Shown here in pieces: positions 21,726-39,692 of a stretch of 64,000 bases of DNA. The stretch is from Neocallimastix lanati (nom. inval.) (lineage: Eukaryota; Neocallimastigomycota; Neocallimastigomycetes; Neocallimastigales; Neocallimastigaceae): positions 62,001-126,000 of the forward strand of contig JACVTC010000211.1 in the NCBI GenBank assembly GCA_016946835.1, in the 5' to 3' direction. The translations under genes and the position numbers were made by a program. A model generated the notes under the pieces. The model saw only the letters and a list, made by a program, of their open reading frames with translations, ran no database searches and was not told where the DNA came from. Every line of letters begins with the position of its first letter. Within the stretch, counting starts at the first letter, position 1.

Positions 21726-22183
21726 TAAAACAATAAAATTCAAAGATTCCAGATAGAATAAAAATTGAGATAACTTAAAATTTCAACTATATAAATTTAA
21801 TTAATAATATAATTTAGAATAGCAATTAAATAACTTAAATTGAAAATAATGTAACCAATAGCAAAAGTCATAAGACAGTTAAAATAAATTAAAATTATAT
21901 ATTGAATAGATTAAAATAATTCATAAGACATATAAAACAATATATATAAAAAAAATAAACAATAATATTAATATACTAAGATTATGTAATTTAATAAAAT
22001 AAAGAATAAATAATAGTAATATATATTTACTAATATATTATGAATAATGTCAAATTAGTCATATTAGAGCAATCATGTCATGACTTTATCAATTACTCTT
22101 AATATAAACAACACCAGATGACATCAATATGATGGTGAAGTTAATTAAACTAATTAAAAAAAAAGGGGGAATCTATTTAACAC

Positions 22184-22217
<34 letters not shown>

Positions 22218-23735
22218 GAAACCGTAAATTTTCGAATCCAATTAAATTTAAGATTTAAATTAAATCTAAAATCGTTAAAAAATATACATATATAAAATAA
22301 AAAAATATAAAATTTTTAAGTAAAAAAAAAATAAAATAAAATTATATAATCATCAAAACTTAATCAATTCAATAAAGTAAATCAATATTTATCTTAACTA
22401 AATCTATAAAACAATATGCCTAGAACTAGAAACAACCAAAGAAATCAAATTATTGATACTACAGAAAACAATCTTTCTGTCAAAGGTATTTCTTTTAATT
22501 ATTCAGAGAATTTTAATCATATAACAGAACTAAATATTGAAAACTTCCAAAATTGGAAAACCAATATCCTATACCTCTTAACAATCAACAATCTAGACGA
22601 GTATATTAGTTCCCAAAAAATAAAAAAATTAAGACGAAAGGATATAAGAGAAAATCTAGACGATTATATTATTGATAAATTTGATTTTTCACTTGTCTAT
22701 GATGCTGGGACTACTCAAAAGGATATCAAAAATGATATCCTTGTAAAATGGATCATTACCAACAGTCTTGGGAATAAAACTAAAGAGATTCTGTAAGGTC
22801 ATAGTAAAACAGCCTTTCAGATGTGGAATTTTCTCCAGGAATCCTTTACTCTTGGAGATGAACATAGAAAAATGATTCTGAAAAATAGAATCAATTTCTT
22901 AAAGTTTAATATAAATGATGATATTCACATTTTTTTAGCAACTCTCCAAAATATGCTTGATGAACTAGAAATAATAGACTCAGACATTTCTGACAATACA
23001 AAAATCGGAATTCTTAACCGTGCTTTACCAGAAAATTTACGGTGGATTAACGTTTTCCAATTCAACAATAATTGGAAAGAATGTTGTAACTATCTTAAAA
23101 GGATAGTTCCAGACATTACGTTCTCTCATCTTAAAGAAAAAAAGATTCAAGAAGAAAAATCTGAAAGCATTTTTCATTTACATTCATATCCTAAGAGTAA
23201 AATTAGAGATAAGAAAAGAAAATATTCCAAAAGAAAGAATGGAAAGTGCTTTCTCTGCGGAAAATACGGCCACTATATTAAGGATTGCTTTAAAAATAAG
23301 AAAATTAGCTTTAATAAAGTAACCAAGAATAATAAATCTAATAAAGACAAAAAGGAATCAGATAAGAAATATAACAAAAATAAAATAAACAATAAGCACG
23401 TTTATTTAATAAACAATAATAAAGAATATAAAGATAATTACCAAGAAGATTTTTCAAAAGATTATTTTTCCGATAATGCTTTAGAAATCAATAGCATTGA
23501 AACAAATAATAACTATAATAAAATTAATGGAAATAAAAATAATAACTTTATAGTTTGGATCCTTGATTCTGGTGCTTCAATAAGCACCACAAACAATATT
23601 AATTTACTCACCAATATCAAAAAATGTAATACAAAAATTTCGCTTGCAAATGGAAAGAAAATTTTATCAAACTATTACGGCGACTTTACCGGATTCATTA
23701 ATAATTATAAATTCACACTTAAAAATATTTACTAT

Positions 23736-23964
23736 TGTAACGAATATTGGAATATCCGTGTTTTAAAGAGTGTAACACAATAGGTAAGCACTTTTTGATT
23801 AATAAGTAATTTGGTTTTTTAAAATATAGTTTTATTAATTAAGAAGTTTAAAAATATTAATTATAAAGATTAATTATTGTAATATTTCGAATTACTTATT
23901 AATTAAAAAGTGCTTACCTATTGTGTTACACTCTTTAAAACACGGATATTCCAATATTCGTTAC
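23736..23964. repeat. Palindromic 5' end of gypsy-1
   Basis: Begins tgtaacgaatattggaatat and ends with the exact inverse, atattccaatattcgttaca. The arms are ~75 bp around a ~75-bp centre. All of it derives from the last ~185 bp of the gypsy-1 LTR (compare 29660-29844), with that LTR end present in both orientations. The first two thirds of a normal LTR are absent here. Confidence 0.8.
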
Positions 23965-24011
23965 AATAAAAACACCACTAAACTAAGCACAATACCTTTG
24001 CACTTTTACTC

Positions 24012-24450
24012 TTTTTGGAACCCCGTTAAGGAATCCCATTTTCTACTACTATTTTTGGAACCCCGTTAAGGAATCCCATTTTCTACTACTATTTTTGGAA
24101 CCCCGTTAAGGAATCCCATTTTCTACTACTATTTTTGGAACCCCGTTAAGGAATCCCATTTTCTACTACTATTTTTGGAACCCCGTTAAGGAATCCCATT
24201 TTCTACTACTATTTTTGGAACCCCGTTAAGGAATCCCATTTTCTACTACTATTTTTGGAACCCCGTTAAGGAATCCCATTTTCTACTACTATTTTTGGAA
24301 CACCGTTAAGGAATCCCATTTACTACTATTCTTTTTTGGAACCCCGTTAAGGAATCCCATTCTCTACTACTCTTTTTGGAACCCCGTTAAGTAATCCCAT
24401 TCTCTATTACTCTTTTTGGAACCCCGTTAAGGAATCCCATTTTCTACTAT
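24012..24450 (+). repeat. 40-bp tandem repeats in gypsy-1 leader, ~11 units
   Basis: Unit ggaaccccgttaaggaatcc + cattttctactactattttt. The first seven are practically identical and the last four diverged. It lies between the 5' end and the polyprotein. GC content is clearly above its surroundings. Confidence 0.9.
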
Positions 24451-24684
24451 TTTTGAAACCACTTACCAAGACTATAAATTTTTCTACCAAAATTCATTCA
24501 TGAATTTATAAATTCAATCGGAACCCTTGAATTTTACTATATATTAAAATTATTAATATTTTCAATAATCCATATAGCCATCCTTGAAATTAAAATTATT
24601 TATATTGAAATTAAATATTTACTTCTTCTAATAATTAATTATATTGTATATTTATTATTCAATCAAAATCAATAATTATAATAA

Positions 24685-28902
<4,218 letters not shown>

Positions 28903-28973
28903 TAAATATAAATCATTTAATCAAAAATAAATTTTATTTCATCAAAGTACTATTAATCATTCTAACTTATGAT

Positions 28974-29010
<37 letters not shown>

Positions 29011-29230
29011 ATTTTATATTATTCAAAAACATTTATTCTAGATAGTTTTATTTTTATACTTTATTTTTAAAACTTAAAATTCATGTAATTTTTATTATTC
29101 AATGTATTAATTAAATTATCACTCCTATAAGTATTTTAGTTATAGTTTATTATTATAAAAGTTAGAATTAGAAATAGTTTAGATTTAAAGCAAAAGATTC
29201 GTCTGGCATCCGAATCCTAGAGGAGGACCA

Positions 29231-29844
29231 TGTAACGAATCTTAAAAAACTAGAAATTAGAATGCTGGCATAGTGGTTAGTCACTATGACCTCAGCCTGA
29301 ACCACTAGGGTTCGACTCACACCTTTACTAAAATTTTATATCATTTAAATTTTAAAGAATTTTTATACTTCATTTCTGTATTTGTTTCTGTATTTGTTTC
29401 TGTATAAATTTCTGAAAAAATTAACAAAAGACATTCTTAGAAATTAATAGAAACAAATCAGATAGAAATTCTATTTTAATTTATCTTTTATCATTATTTC
29501 TTTTAGATTCTTTTTAACCGAAAATAATCAATTTTTATGAAACTTTTTAATGATTTTATGGTTTTAAATTTTTATGGATTTAAATTTTGAAAAACTATAA
29601 ATAGGAGTGAATTTCGCAGCCAAAAAAAAAAAAAAATATTTTTTAAAAATTGTGTTTTTATTAATTATTGAATTAATTAATAAGTAATTCGAAATATTAC
29701 AATAATTAATCCTTATAATTAATATTTTTAAATTTCTTAATTAATAAAACTATATTTTAAAAAACCAAATTACTTATTAAACAAAAAAGTGCTTACCTAT
29801 TGTGTTACACTCTTTAAAACACGGATATTCCAATATTCGTTACA
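29231..29844 (+). repeat. gypsy-1 3' LTR
   Basis: Starts tgtaacgaatcttaaaaa after the purine tract and ends attcgttaca. Contains tataaatagg at ~29596 as a likely TATA box and a tRNA-like Pol III box pair at 29266-29319. A second full-length copy forms the solo LTR at 48499-56133. Confidence 0.85.
29266..29319 (+). promoter_or_regulatory. tRNA-like A-box / B-box pair inside the gypsy-1 LTR
   Basis: TGGCATAGTGG (29266-29276) fits the Pol III A-box consensus TRGCNNAGYNGG, and GGTTCGACTCA (29309-29319) fits the B box GGTTCGANTCC. Their spacing is within a base of that in a tRNA gene. The full cloverleaf does not close well, so this is tRNA-derived rather than a tRNA gene. The same pair is in the solo LTR near 55556-55610. 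Confidence 0.55.
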
Positions 29845-32800
29845 ACTATTCAAACATATTAAAAAAAATTTAATTTCCATCAATCAGTTAATAGCACAAA
29901 ACTTCAAAGTCATATTCAATAATTACAATAACTCACCACAAGCATTAATTTATAACGATAAGGGTAACCGAATCTATAAATCAATATCTGATAATATGAA
30001 CACATTCAAAATATTTACATCAGAACAACCAATTTATTTTACGAAAAATAATATAAAAGGTAATCATGTAATTAACCATACTTTTCTGAATAAAAGTCAA
30101 TTAATGGACCTTTGGCACAGACGCTTAGGCCATTTTGATATATCAAAGATCAAAGATAAGTTAAATAATACAAACGTACAAACCAAATGCGCAATACGTA
30201 TTAATTCAAAATTAAAAAATAAATCTTATAAGCCTACGACAAATAACACAAAACAAATCTTAGATCTCATACACATAGATCTAGTTGGACCAGTCACTAA
30301 CTCCATAAATAACAACAAATATTTCCTAACAATTTTAGATGATTTTTCAAGATATGGATGGGTGATCTTTACCCAAAATAAAACTGATGTTTTCAACAAA
30401 TTTATTATTTGGCACAATGAGATATATAACACCACAAACATCACTGTAAAAGCCATCCGCTCCGATAATGGAAAAGAATTTCATAATAGTCGTTTTCAAA
30501 CCTTCTGCCAAGAGAATGGAATTAAACATGAATTCACGATTCCTTACAATCCATCTCAAAACGGTAGAGCTGAAAGGTTCAATGGTACACTTATTTCTTC
30601 TGCTAAAGCACTTCTTAATGAATCTAAACTTAGTCATGACTTCTGGGAATACGCAGTAGACACTGCGAACTTCACTTACAACCGACTTCCCCACCAAGGA
30701 AACCAGAACAAAATCCCTTATGAATTATTTTATAATGAACCTGTGGATTATAGTTTCTTGCGAGTCTTCGGATGCAGAGTATATTTCTTTGTCCCAAAGG
30801 AGCTTCGTTCAAAGTTTGACAACAATTCTCATCCTGTTATTTTTCTAGGTTATAGCAACAATACTAATGGTTATAAAATTTTTGACATTATCAATAACAA
30901 AATCATCCTAGCCCGTACTGTTGAATTTATGGAAAACGAACCAGGAAACTCTTTTTTTCATAAAATATTTCCCAATAACGAATTCAGGGAGAGTAATAAG
31001 GTCAAACAATTAAGTCATTACGATTACAACAATAAAATCAATAATAAGAACAGTGGAATTATTGAAAATAATTTTGAAAGAAATATAGATACAAATAGAA
31101 AACTTAATATAAGTAATAATAGTAATAAAAATCACATCATCAATAAATATAATGATAAAAATAGTATCACTACTGACATCAATTATAATGATGAAGTCAC
31201 TATCATCAACAATAATTCTGACAAAACAACAAAAAATGATCCAACAAAACAAAACAATAACAATCAACATAACAATTCAACAAATATTAATAATAAAATC
31301 TACAACGTAATAGAAGGTAACAAAAATAAAAATTTAAATAGGACTCAGAAAGAAATTAATAATATTAATAATGAATATAAAGAGAACAATAAAGACAGAA
31401 ACTATCAATATATAGAAGGAACTAAAAGAAAGTCAAATAATAATTCATTTAATATTAATAAAAGAAAAAAGATAAGTAATAATAACAATACACTAATTGA
31501 ACCTTACAACTACAAAGACATATTCAAACTAAATGATAAATCAGAATGGTTAAAATCAGTAAAAGAAGAACTTGATAATATGGAAAGACTGAAAGTATTC
31601 ACAGTAGTCAATACGGTACCCTCAGGATCAAATATTATTTCATCCAGGTGGGTATTTAAATATAAAAGGGACTCAAATGGTAAAATAATTAAAAGAAAAG
31701 GGATATACCCAAGAATACGGTATCGACTATAAAGAAACATTTGCCTCTACCCTCAAACAAGATACCATTCGAATTATTACAGTCATTGCAGTAAACATGA
31801 ACTTCAAAATAAAACAAATAGATATTAATTCAGCTTATTTAAACGCTCCTCTTAATGAACATATATACATGAAAGCTCCAGAAGGACATCAATCTTATGA
31901 GAAATCTTTTTGGAAACTAAACAAAGCTCTGTATGGTCTAAAGCAAGCAGGTAAAGAATGGAACAATAAATTAAACGAAGAATTAATAAAAATAGGTTTT
32001 ACCAGATTAAAAAGTGAACCTTGTGTATACAAGAAAATTAATAATAAAAAGGAAATAATATTTATTTTGTCAGTCTACGTTGATGACATACTTATTGCTG
32101 GAACATTAGCTGAAATAAATTCAATAAAAGAATCAATCAAAAGAAAGTTTAACATAAAAGACATTGGGGATGTAGAATTCGTTATTGGCATAAAATTTAA
32201 TAAAATTAAAGATGGATATATTCTACATCAATCAAGGTACGTAAATGATATTTTAAACAAATTCAGTACTGACTCTTATATAAGAACAACCAAAAATCTT
32301 ATTCCAAAAGAAAATCCTCAACTGAGAACAAAGAAATTTAATGAAACAAAATACCGAAGCGCTATTGGCAGCTTATTATATTTAGGAATATGCACCAGAC
32401 CAGATATACTTTTCGCTGTTAGTAAAGCTGCAAGGAAATCCAGTGATCCTACGATGGAAGATTGGATGAATGTTATGAAAATTTTTAATTATATCCAGCA
32501 TACAAAAAGCTATGGTATTAAAATCCAAAAGGGGATGAATTTAAAGGTATATGTAGACGCAGATTATGAAGGAGATCTCAACACAAGGAAATCTACTTCT
32601 GGATTTCTTATGATGCTTGGAAATACACCAACAAGCTGGTATTCAAAACTACAACATTGCGTCTCTACTTCCACGGCTGAAGCCGAATATTACAGCCTAA
32701 GTGAATGTGCTAAACACTCTTTATGGTACAGAAATTTCATGAATGAATTAAATATAAATATCGATTATGTTACAATATTCGTTGACAATAAAGCAACAAT

Positions 32801-33264
32801 ATACAACAGTGAAAATCAATCAATAAACCCAAAATCAAAGCATATTGATATCAGGTACCATCACATTAGAGACTTATTCAGTAAAAAACTAATTGTACTA
32901 AAGTATGTAAAATCTAAAAGTAATCTAGCAGATGGATTTACCAAATTTTTAAACAAGACCTTAATGGACAATTTCAGAAACACCTTATTAACGGAATTTT
33001 AAAAGAAATTAAATTAAAAATCTATCTTCATTTTTTTTTTCTTTGTTAAAGTTTTTTTTTGAAGCTAGATTTTTGGAGGAGTGTTAAAAATAACAATTAT
33101 TAAATTGATTATTAATTTATTTTTAATATTGTAATAACCAACAAATTATATTTGTAACATTCATTAAATTATAAAACCAAGTAATGATTTTATTTTTTAA
33201 AAATAATTCTTAATTTTAATAAAAGAAGGAACATAATAATAAAAGATATTTTAAATAATCGTAA

Positions 33265-33468
33265 TGTTAAAATATATTTACTATATTTCATTTTATATTA
33301 ACCAATCAATTAGTTTAATAAATAATATTCATGTATAAAAGCTTTCTGAATGAATATGTTTTTCTTTAGTTCTATTTTTATAAAAAATATATTAATAAAT
33401 AATATAATATCTATAATATAAATAAATTAAACTATTATTTAATTATATGAACATTAATGTATCTAAAA
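33265..33468 (+). repeat. copia-B 5' LTR
   Basis: 204 bp; partner at 39254-39457. Contains tgtataaaagctttctgaat, a likely TATA box region. Confidence 0.9.
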
Positions 33469-33500
33469 GATTAAGAGTCTCAATCTACTAATTGAGTTTG
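33469..33500 (+). other. copia-B primer-binding site, half tRNA-Lys(CUU) type
   Basis: gattaagagtctcaatctac follows the LTR directly. The reverse complement continues upstream as actcaattagtagattgaga + ctcttaatc, resembling the D-stem and anticodon arm of tRNA-Lys(CUU). The first 13 bases equal those of copia-A. Confidence 0.7.
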
Positions 33501-33704
33501 AATTAAAATAAAGTTAAGTTATAATATAAATTAAATTTTTTCTATTTTTACCTTTCAATAAAAAAAAAAGAACTAATAAATTATTATTTTTATTATTTAT
33601 TGTATTTTATTTATTACCGAATCAAATCCATAAGAGATAAAGATATTTTTTTTATCTACAATAAATAAAATTATAGTTAAATTGTCAAATAATAAAATTA
33701 ATAT

Positions 33705-33875
33705 CATCAAGATGAAAAAATTTATTGTCAACTGATGATATTAATATTAAAAATAAAATAAACATAGTATCATCAAGATGAGAAATAAATAGTCAACTGA
33801 TGATACTAATATTAAATTAAATTAAATCTAGTATCATCAAGATGAAAATTAAATAGTCAACTGATGGTATTTAGA
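33705..33875 (+). repeat. ~60-bp leader repeats with TATCATCA / TGATGATA inverted pairs (copia-B)
   Basis: Three copies of a unit reading tatcatcaagatga ... tagtcaactgatgata. The ends of each unit are complementary, so each can fold into a hairpin in the RNA leader. Confidence 0.75.
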
Positions 33876-36800
33876 TAAATTTGAAACTAAAATATTATTA
33901 ATATAAAAAATATAAATAAATTAAAATAATAAAAAAATTAATTATATGTATTAAATAAAATTTTGAATAAATCACATTATGTAATATATCAAATATATTA
34001 AAATGAAATTATAAAACTAATCAATGAATAAAAAAATAAAAAATCTAATCAAATAATAATCACCTTTTATTTAATCAAAATTAATAATAAATTAAATAAT
34101 ATAAATGCCTTATTTATTAAAGTTTGGTATTACAATACTAAATGAGATAAAAATAGTAACAAATTAATGAAATCAAATTTAAGTAAAATTTAAAATGAGA
34201 ATTTTTAATATAACAAATTAATACTAATAAATTAATAAAAATTAACAGAATTAAATATTATAATATTTTTTAAAAAAAAAACTACTAAAAAATTTTTATT
34301 AATTGAGATATTAAAAAATAGTTATAATTAATTTAAAATAATAATAAAAATTTAAGATTTCAAAAGTATTCGAAATGGCTGGAAGAAGAAGAAACCAAGA
34401 ACAAGTTATCAACCTCACCGGAGAAGATATTACACATAACGGAATAACCTTTAATTATTCCGAAAATTTCAACCAAATTACTGAACTAAATACAGAAAAC
34501 TATCCTGGTTGGAGAAGAAAAATTCTGTATTTGCTAAAAATAAATAAATTAACCAAATATGTCCTTCATCCAATTGTAAAGAAGTTAAGAAAGAGAAATA
34601 TAAGAGAAGAATTAACAGATTACCCGGAGGATCAATTTGATAGTTCGTTAGTTTATGAAAAGAACACTAAAAACATTGATATAACTAACGACATCACGGC
34701 CAAATGGATTATCATAAATGGGCTTGGAGAACAAACACAAAAACTAATAAATGGAAATGAAAAGACCGCTTTTCAAATTTGGAACATCTTCCAAGAATCG
34801 TTTACCAAAAGCAAGGAAAGAAGAAAAATCGAAATCCAAAACAAAATTGAAACAATGAAGTTTGACACCAAGACCGATATAAATATATTCATTGCCAATT
34901 TGCAAAATTTAATAGACGAACTTGAGAAAATTGACAATGACCTTAGTATAAATACAAAAATCGGCATTCTTAATAGATGCTTACCCGAAGATCTAAGGTG
35001 GATAAACGTCTTTCAACATAAGAGTTGGGAATCATGCTGCACCTACGTTAAGGAAATCATCCCTAATATCGTTTTATCTAATTTAAAAGAAAAAAATTCC
35101 ATTCAGGAAAACAACAATAATGTTCTCTTCAACGCTGAAACAAGAAACAGTAAGAATTATCGAAACAATAATAGAACTAAAGGTAAAAGAAAAAGCCTCA
35201 AAAGGAGTAGTGGAAGATGCAATTATTGTGGAAGAAGAGGACATTACTTCTATGAATGTAAATTCAGAAAAAATAATTTATATAAAAATCAAAACAAAAA
35301 TAAATTTAATAAAAGAACTAAAAACAAAAGAAAATTTAAAAACGATATTAATTATCTGAACACTAATGATGCCTCTTCAAGTAATTATGACACAATATAC
35401 GCAGATGCCTTTACTAAAGATTATAATACAGAAAATAATATTGAATTAAATTACTGTAACGTTGAAAAAGAATTTTTAAATGAAGATAGTGACAAAAACT
35501 TTCTTTCATGTTGGATTTTGGACTCCGGTGCTTCAATCAATATCACAAGCAATCTTAATCTTCTAATAGACATAAAAAAATGTAATGAAGAAATTAATCT
35601 AGCTAATGGACAAATAATTACAGCTGTCCATAAAGGAAAATTTAAGGGGTATGTAAACAACAATGAAATAATACTTAATGAGGTATACTACTCTCCAGCC
35701 ATCAATAAAAATTTAATATCCATATGCAAATTACTAAAAGAAAATTACAAAATTGTTTTTAATAATTCAAATAATAAATCATATGCAATCATTTAAAATA
35801 GCAACAATAAAAGAATAGTTAACATCACTGCAACCAAGACTAATACATTTAAAATTTGGTTTTCCAATAATAAAATAAATCTCAATAATAATAACAATCA
35901 ACATAATAATTTAGAAATAAATTTCACTACACCAAATGCAGCAAAGAGATTAAATTTATGGCATAGAAGATTATGTCATTTTGATATTAGTCATATTAAA
36001 AACAAATTATTAAAACTTAATACACCAGTTAATCAATGCCCAATTTGTATGAATTCAAAACTTAAAAATAAACCATATAAGCAAGCAATAAATAAGTCGA
36101 AACATATATTTGAATTACTTCACATGGACTTGGTTGGTCCTCTTCCTGAATCACTTTATGGTAACAAATATCTTTTTACAATCCTCGATGACTATTCACG
36201 CTATGGATGGACTTTGTTTTTAAAATCTAAAAGTGACACCTTTAACTCATTTTACAATTGGTTTTTAAGTATTAAAAATAAGTATAATACTAGAATTATA
36301 TATATTCGAACGGATAATGGTACAGAATTTTGCAATAATAATTTTAATTTATTCTTTAAATCTTACGGTATTAAACATCAACTAACTGTACCATATAACC
36401 CACAACAAAATGGAAGGGTGGAACGTTTCAATGGCACCCTAATTAACTCCGCCAAAGCTATGCTAAATGACTCTAAACTTAATCACCAATTTTGGGAAGA
36501 TGCTACCTCTACGGCTAACTATATACATAATCGCATTCCTCACAAAGGAATAAATATGAAAATACCATATGAAATAATTAATAAAACAAAGGTCAACTAC
36601 TCAAATATTAAAGTATTTGGATGCAAGGTTTATTTCTTTATTCCTAAAGTCCTTAGGTCTAAATTCGATAACAATACTAAACCAGGTATTTTTCTAGGAT
36701 ACTCTGAAAACCCATCAGCTTACAAAATTTTAGATATTACTACTAATAAAATAATCCTATCTCGATCTGTTGCCTTTTTCGAATCCAATCCTGGAAACAG

Positions 36801-39253
36801 TTATCTTAAAGAATGCTCACCTGAATTTTCCAATTTTATTCCGGATCACGAAATCAGGGGAGATAATACATATAATACATATTATAATAAAAATACATAC
36901 GATACCAATACATATAACATTAATCATAATATTCAACAAAGATTAAATAAAATTCATTATCCAGGTTCTAATGAATTTTTTAATTCAGAAAACATCCTAA
37001 GTAATTCACCAATATTAAATAATAGCAATATACAAAATATATACGAAGATATAATCAATAAAAATAATTCTAAGAATAAAAGAAAATATAACAAAAAACA
37101 AAGAAATAATAATCACAGTAATAATAATAGTAACAATAACAATGAAAATATCAATAATGATAACCATAACAATAATTTCATTAATAATAATACAAATAAT
37201 AAAAATAATATAAACAATAATAATAATAATAATAATAATAACATAACCAATAATAATTTTATCAATAATAATAATACAAATAACGGTAATGATAATAATA
37301 CAAATAATAGTAATAATAAAATTAGAATTAATAATAATAATATTGAAAATAATAATAATAATATTGAAAATAATAATAATAATCAAAATAGAGAAGATAC
37401 TAATAATAAAATAAATGATAATACAGCCAATAAAACAATCAATAACAATAATAATATTGAAAACAGTAGAGTAAATGACAACACAATTATCAATAAAAAT
37501 TATATTCAACGTAATGAAAACGAAATTATAAATACTTTATTGACTAATAATAATTCATTTAAATTAAATAATATCGAGACCAATAATAAAAAAAGAACTA
37601 TGAATGTTATAAATGAAAGTAATAACAAAAGAAGAAAGACAACAAATACCTTAAGAGAACCAGAAAATTATAAAGACATTCAAAATTTAATTGATAGAAA
37701 AGAGTGGATTAACGCAGTAAATGAAGAATTAAGCAATATGAAAAACTTAAATGTATTTAATACAATTAAATATATACCCAAAAATGCCAATGTAATTTCC
37801 TCACGATGGATTTTCAAATATAAAAGAAATGCGAATGGCGAGATAACAAAAAGAAAGGCAAGATTGGTAGCACGAGGTTTTACCCAAGAATTTGGAATAG
37901 ACTTTCATGATACTTTTGCACCAACGTTAAAACACGACTCTATCAGAATTTTAACTTCAATTGCTGCCCAAAATAATTTTAATATAGAACAAATCGATAT
38001 AAACGCTGCTTACCTTAATGCCAAGTTAAGTGAAAATATTTATATGAAACCTCCAGAAGGTCATCCAGATTTTAATAGAAAATACTGGAAATTAAACAAG
38101 GCTATATATGGTCTGAAACAAAGCGGGCGAGAATGGAATAAAGAAATCAATAAATTTTTAACTAAAATAGGACTTAGAAGAATGGTAAGTGAACCATGTA
38201 TTTATGTAAAAAACGATAAAAATAAAAACATTTTATGTATCGTAGGTATTTATGTTGACGATATTTTAATCGCTGGAAAAGAGAATGAAATTAAATGTAT
38301 AAAAGAATATTTCAAAAGAAAATATAAAATAAAAGAAATTGGCGACGTGGATTTCGTTATCGGAATCAAATTTGTTAAATACAAAAATGGATATTTTATG
38401 CATCAAAGAAGATACATTATAGAGGTTTTAGAAAAATTCAATATGAATAATGAAAAACCATTAAGGAATACAAAACCAATTACGGACGACAAACTTAGAA
38501 ATATAAAGTTTAATCAAACTACTTACCGAAGTGCAATAGGAAATTTACTCTACATTGCTATATGCACCAGGCCTGATATTCTATTCTCGGTAAGTAAAGC
38601 AGCACGAAAATCAAATAATCCGAATATGGAAGACTGGAACAATGTCGTAAGAATACTAAGATATCTTAAAGGAACAACGAATTACGGGATAAACTATACA
38701 AGGAAACTAGAAATAGAAGCCTTTGTTGATGCCGACTTTGCAGGAGACACTGAAACCAGAAGATCAACAACAGGTTTTTTAGTAACCATGGGCAACGCAC
38801 CAACTAGCTGGTGTTCCAAGCTACAACACTGTGTGTCAACATCTACTGCAGAATCGGAGTATTATAGTCTGAGTGAATGTGGCAAGCACTGCATTTGGTA
38901 TTTAAACTTAATGAAAGAATTATATTATAATATTAAATGTATTAAAATAAAAATAGATAACAAAGCTGCCATGTTCAATAGCAAAAATCAATCCATTAAT
39001 CCGAAGACAAAGCATATTGATATAAGAATTCATTATATTAGAGAAATAATAAATAAAAATTTTATAAAATTAGAATATCTTCAATCTCAAAATAATTTGG
39101 CCGATGGATTCACTAAATATCTAAACAACACCCTTATGGAAAAATTCAGAAATTCTTTGTTATATAAAATTGAGGATTTAAAATTTTAATTCTAAAAATA
39201 TAGTTAAAATTAAACAAATGTAACATTGAAACGAAATTACATTTGAGGAGGAG

Positions 39254-39457
39254 TGTTAAAATATATTTATTATATTTCATTTTATATTAACCAATCAATT
39301 AGTTTAATAAATAATATTCATGTATAAAAGCTTTCTGAATGAATATGTTTTTCTTAAGTTCTATTTTTATAAAAAATATATTAATAAATAATATAATATC
39401 TATAATATAAATAAATTAAATTATTATTTAATTATATGAACATTAATGTATCTAAAA
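39254..39457 (+). repeat. copia-B 3' LTR
   Basis: Matches 33265-33468 with about three differences; followed by the target duplication cgtaa at 39458. Confidence 0.9.
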
Positions 39458-39557
39458 CGTAAAATTAAAATAAATAAATGTATATTTTTACTGAATAATG
39501 TGTTCTATTTTTAATAACTTAATAATGATAATTATTTATCGAAATATATTTTTGACA

Positions 39558-39692
39558 ATTTTTATTTTATTTTATTTTATTTAATTTTATTTTATTTTAT
39601 TTTATTTTATTTTATTTTATTTTATTTTATTTTATTTTATTTTATTTTATTTTATTTTATTTTATTTTATTTTATTTTATTCAATCTGTAAT
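39558..39692. repeat. (TTTTA)n satellite, right part
   Basis: Continuation of 20090-20752 beyond the copia-A insertion. Ends at the spacer start attcaatctgtaat. Confidence 0.85.

Larger units (their letters stand above)
33265..39457 (+). mobile_element. Ty1/copia-type LTR retrotransposon fossil (copia-B) inside the copia-A 3' LTR
   Basis: LTRs of 204 bp (33265-33468 and 39254-39457) start TGTTAAAATA and are flanked by the 5-bp duplication cgtaa. They differ at about three positions, so insertion is recent. The order is primer-binding site, repeat-bearing leader, Gag with a CCHC knuckle (CNYCGRRGHYFYEC, ~35.2 kb), protease (LDSGASINIT, ~35.5 kb), integrase (HMDLVGPL, RTDNGTEF), a very Asn-rich spacer (~36.9-37.6 kb), reverse transcriptase (YVDDILIAG, ~38.25 kb) and RNase H (DADFAGD, ~38.7 kb), then a purine tract gaggaggag. 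It is a relative of copia-A, roughly 50-60 percent similar in protein by eye. It looks almost whole, with about one break. Confidence 0.9.

Noticed and set aside
24012-24450. CRISPR-like array of 40-bp repeats
   Set aside because: Units are contiguous with no unique spacers, in a eukaryotic retroelement leader; an ordinary tandem repeat.
29262-29640. Free-standing tRNA-derived SINE with poly-A tail
   Set aside because: A and B boxes and an A run are present, but the segment lies inside the gypsy-1 LTR in both copies with identical flanks, so it is an LTR part and not an independent insertion here.
37015-37509. 164-codon - strand frame rich in Ile and Val
   Set aside because: Antisense of the Asn-rich linker of copia-B; compositional.
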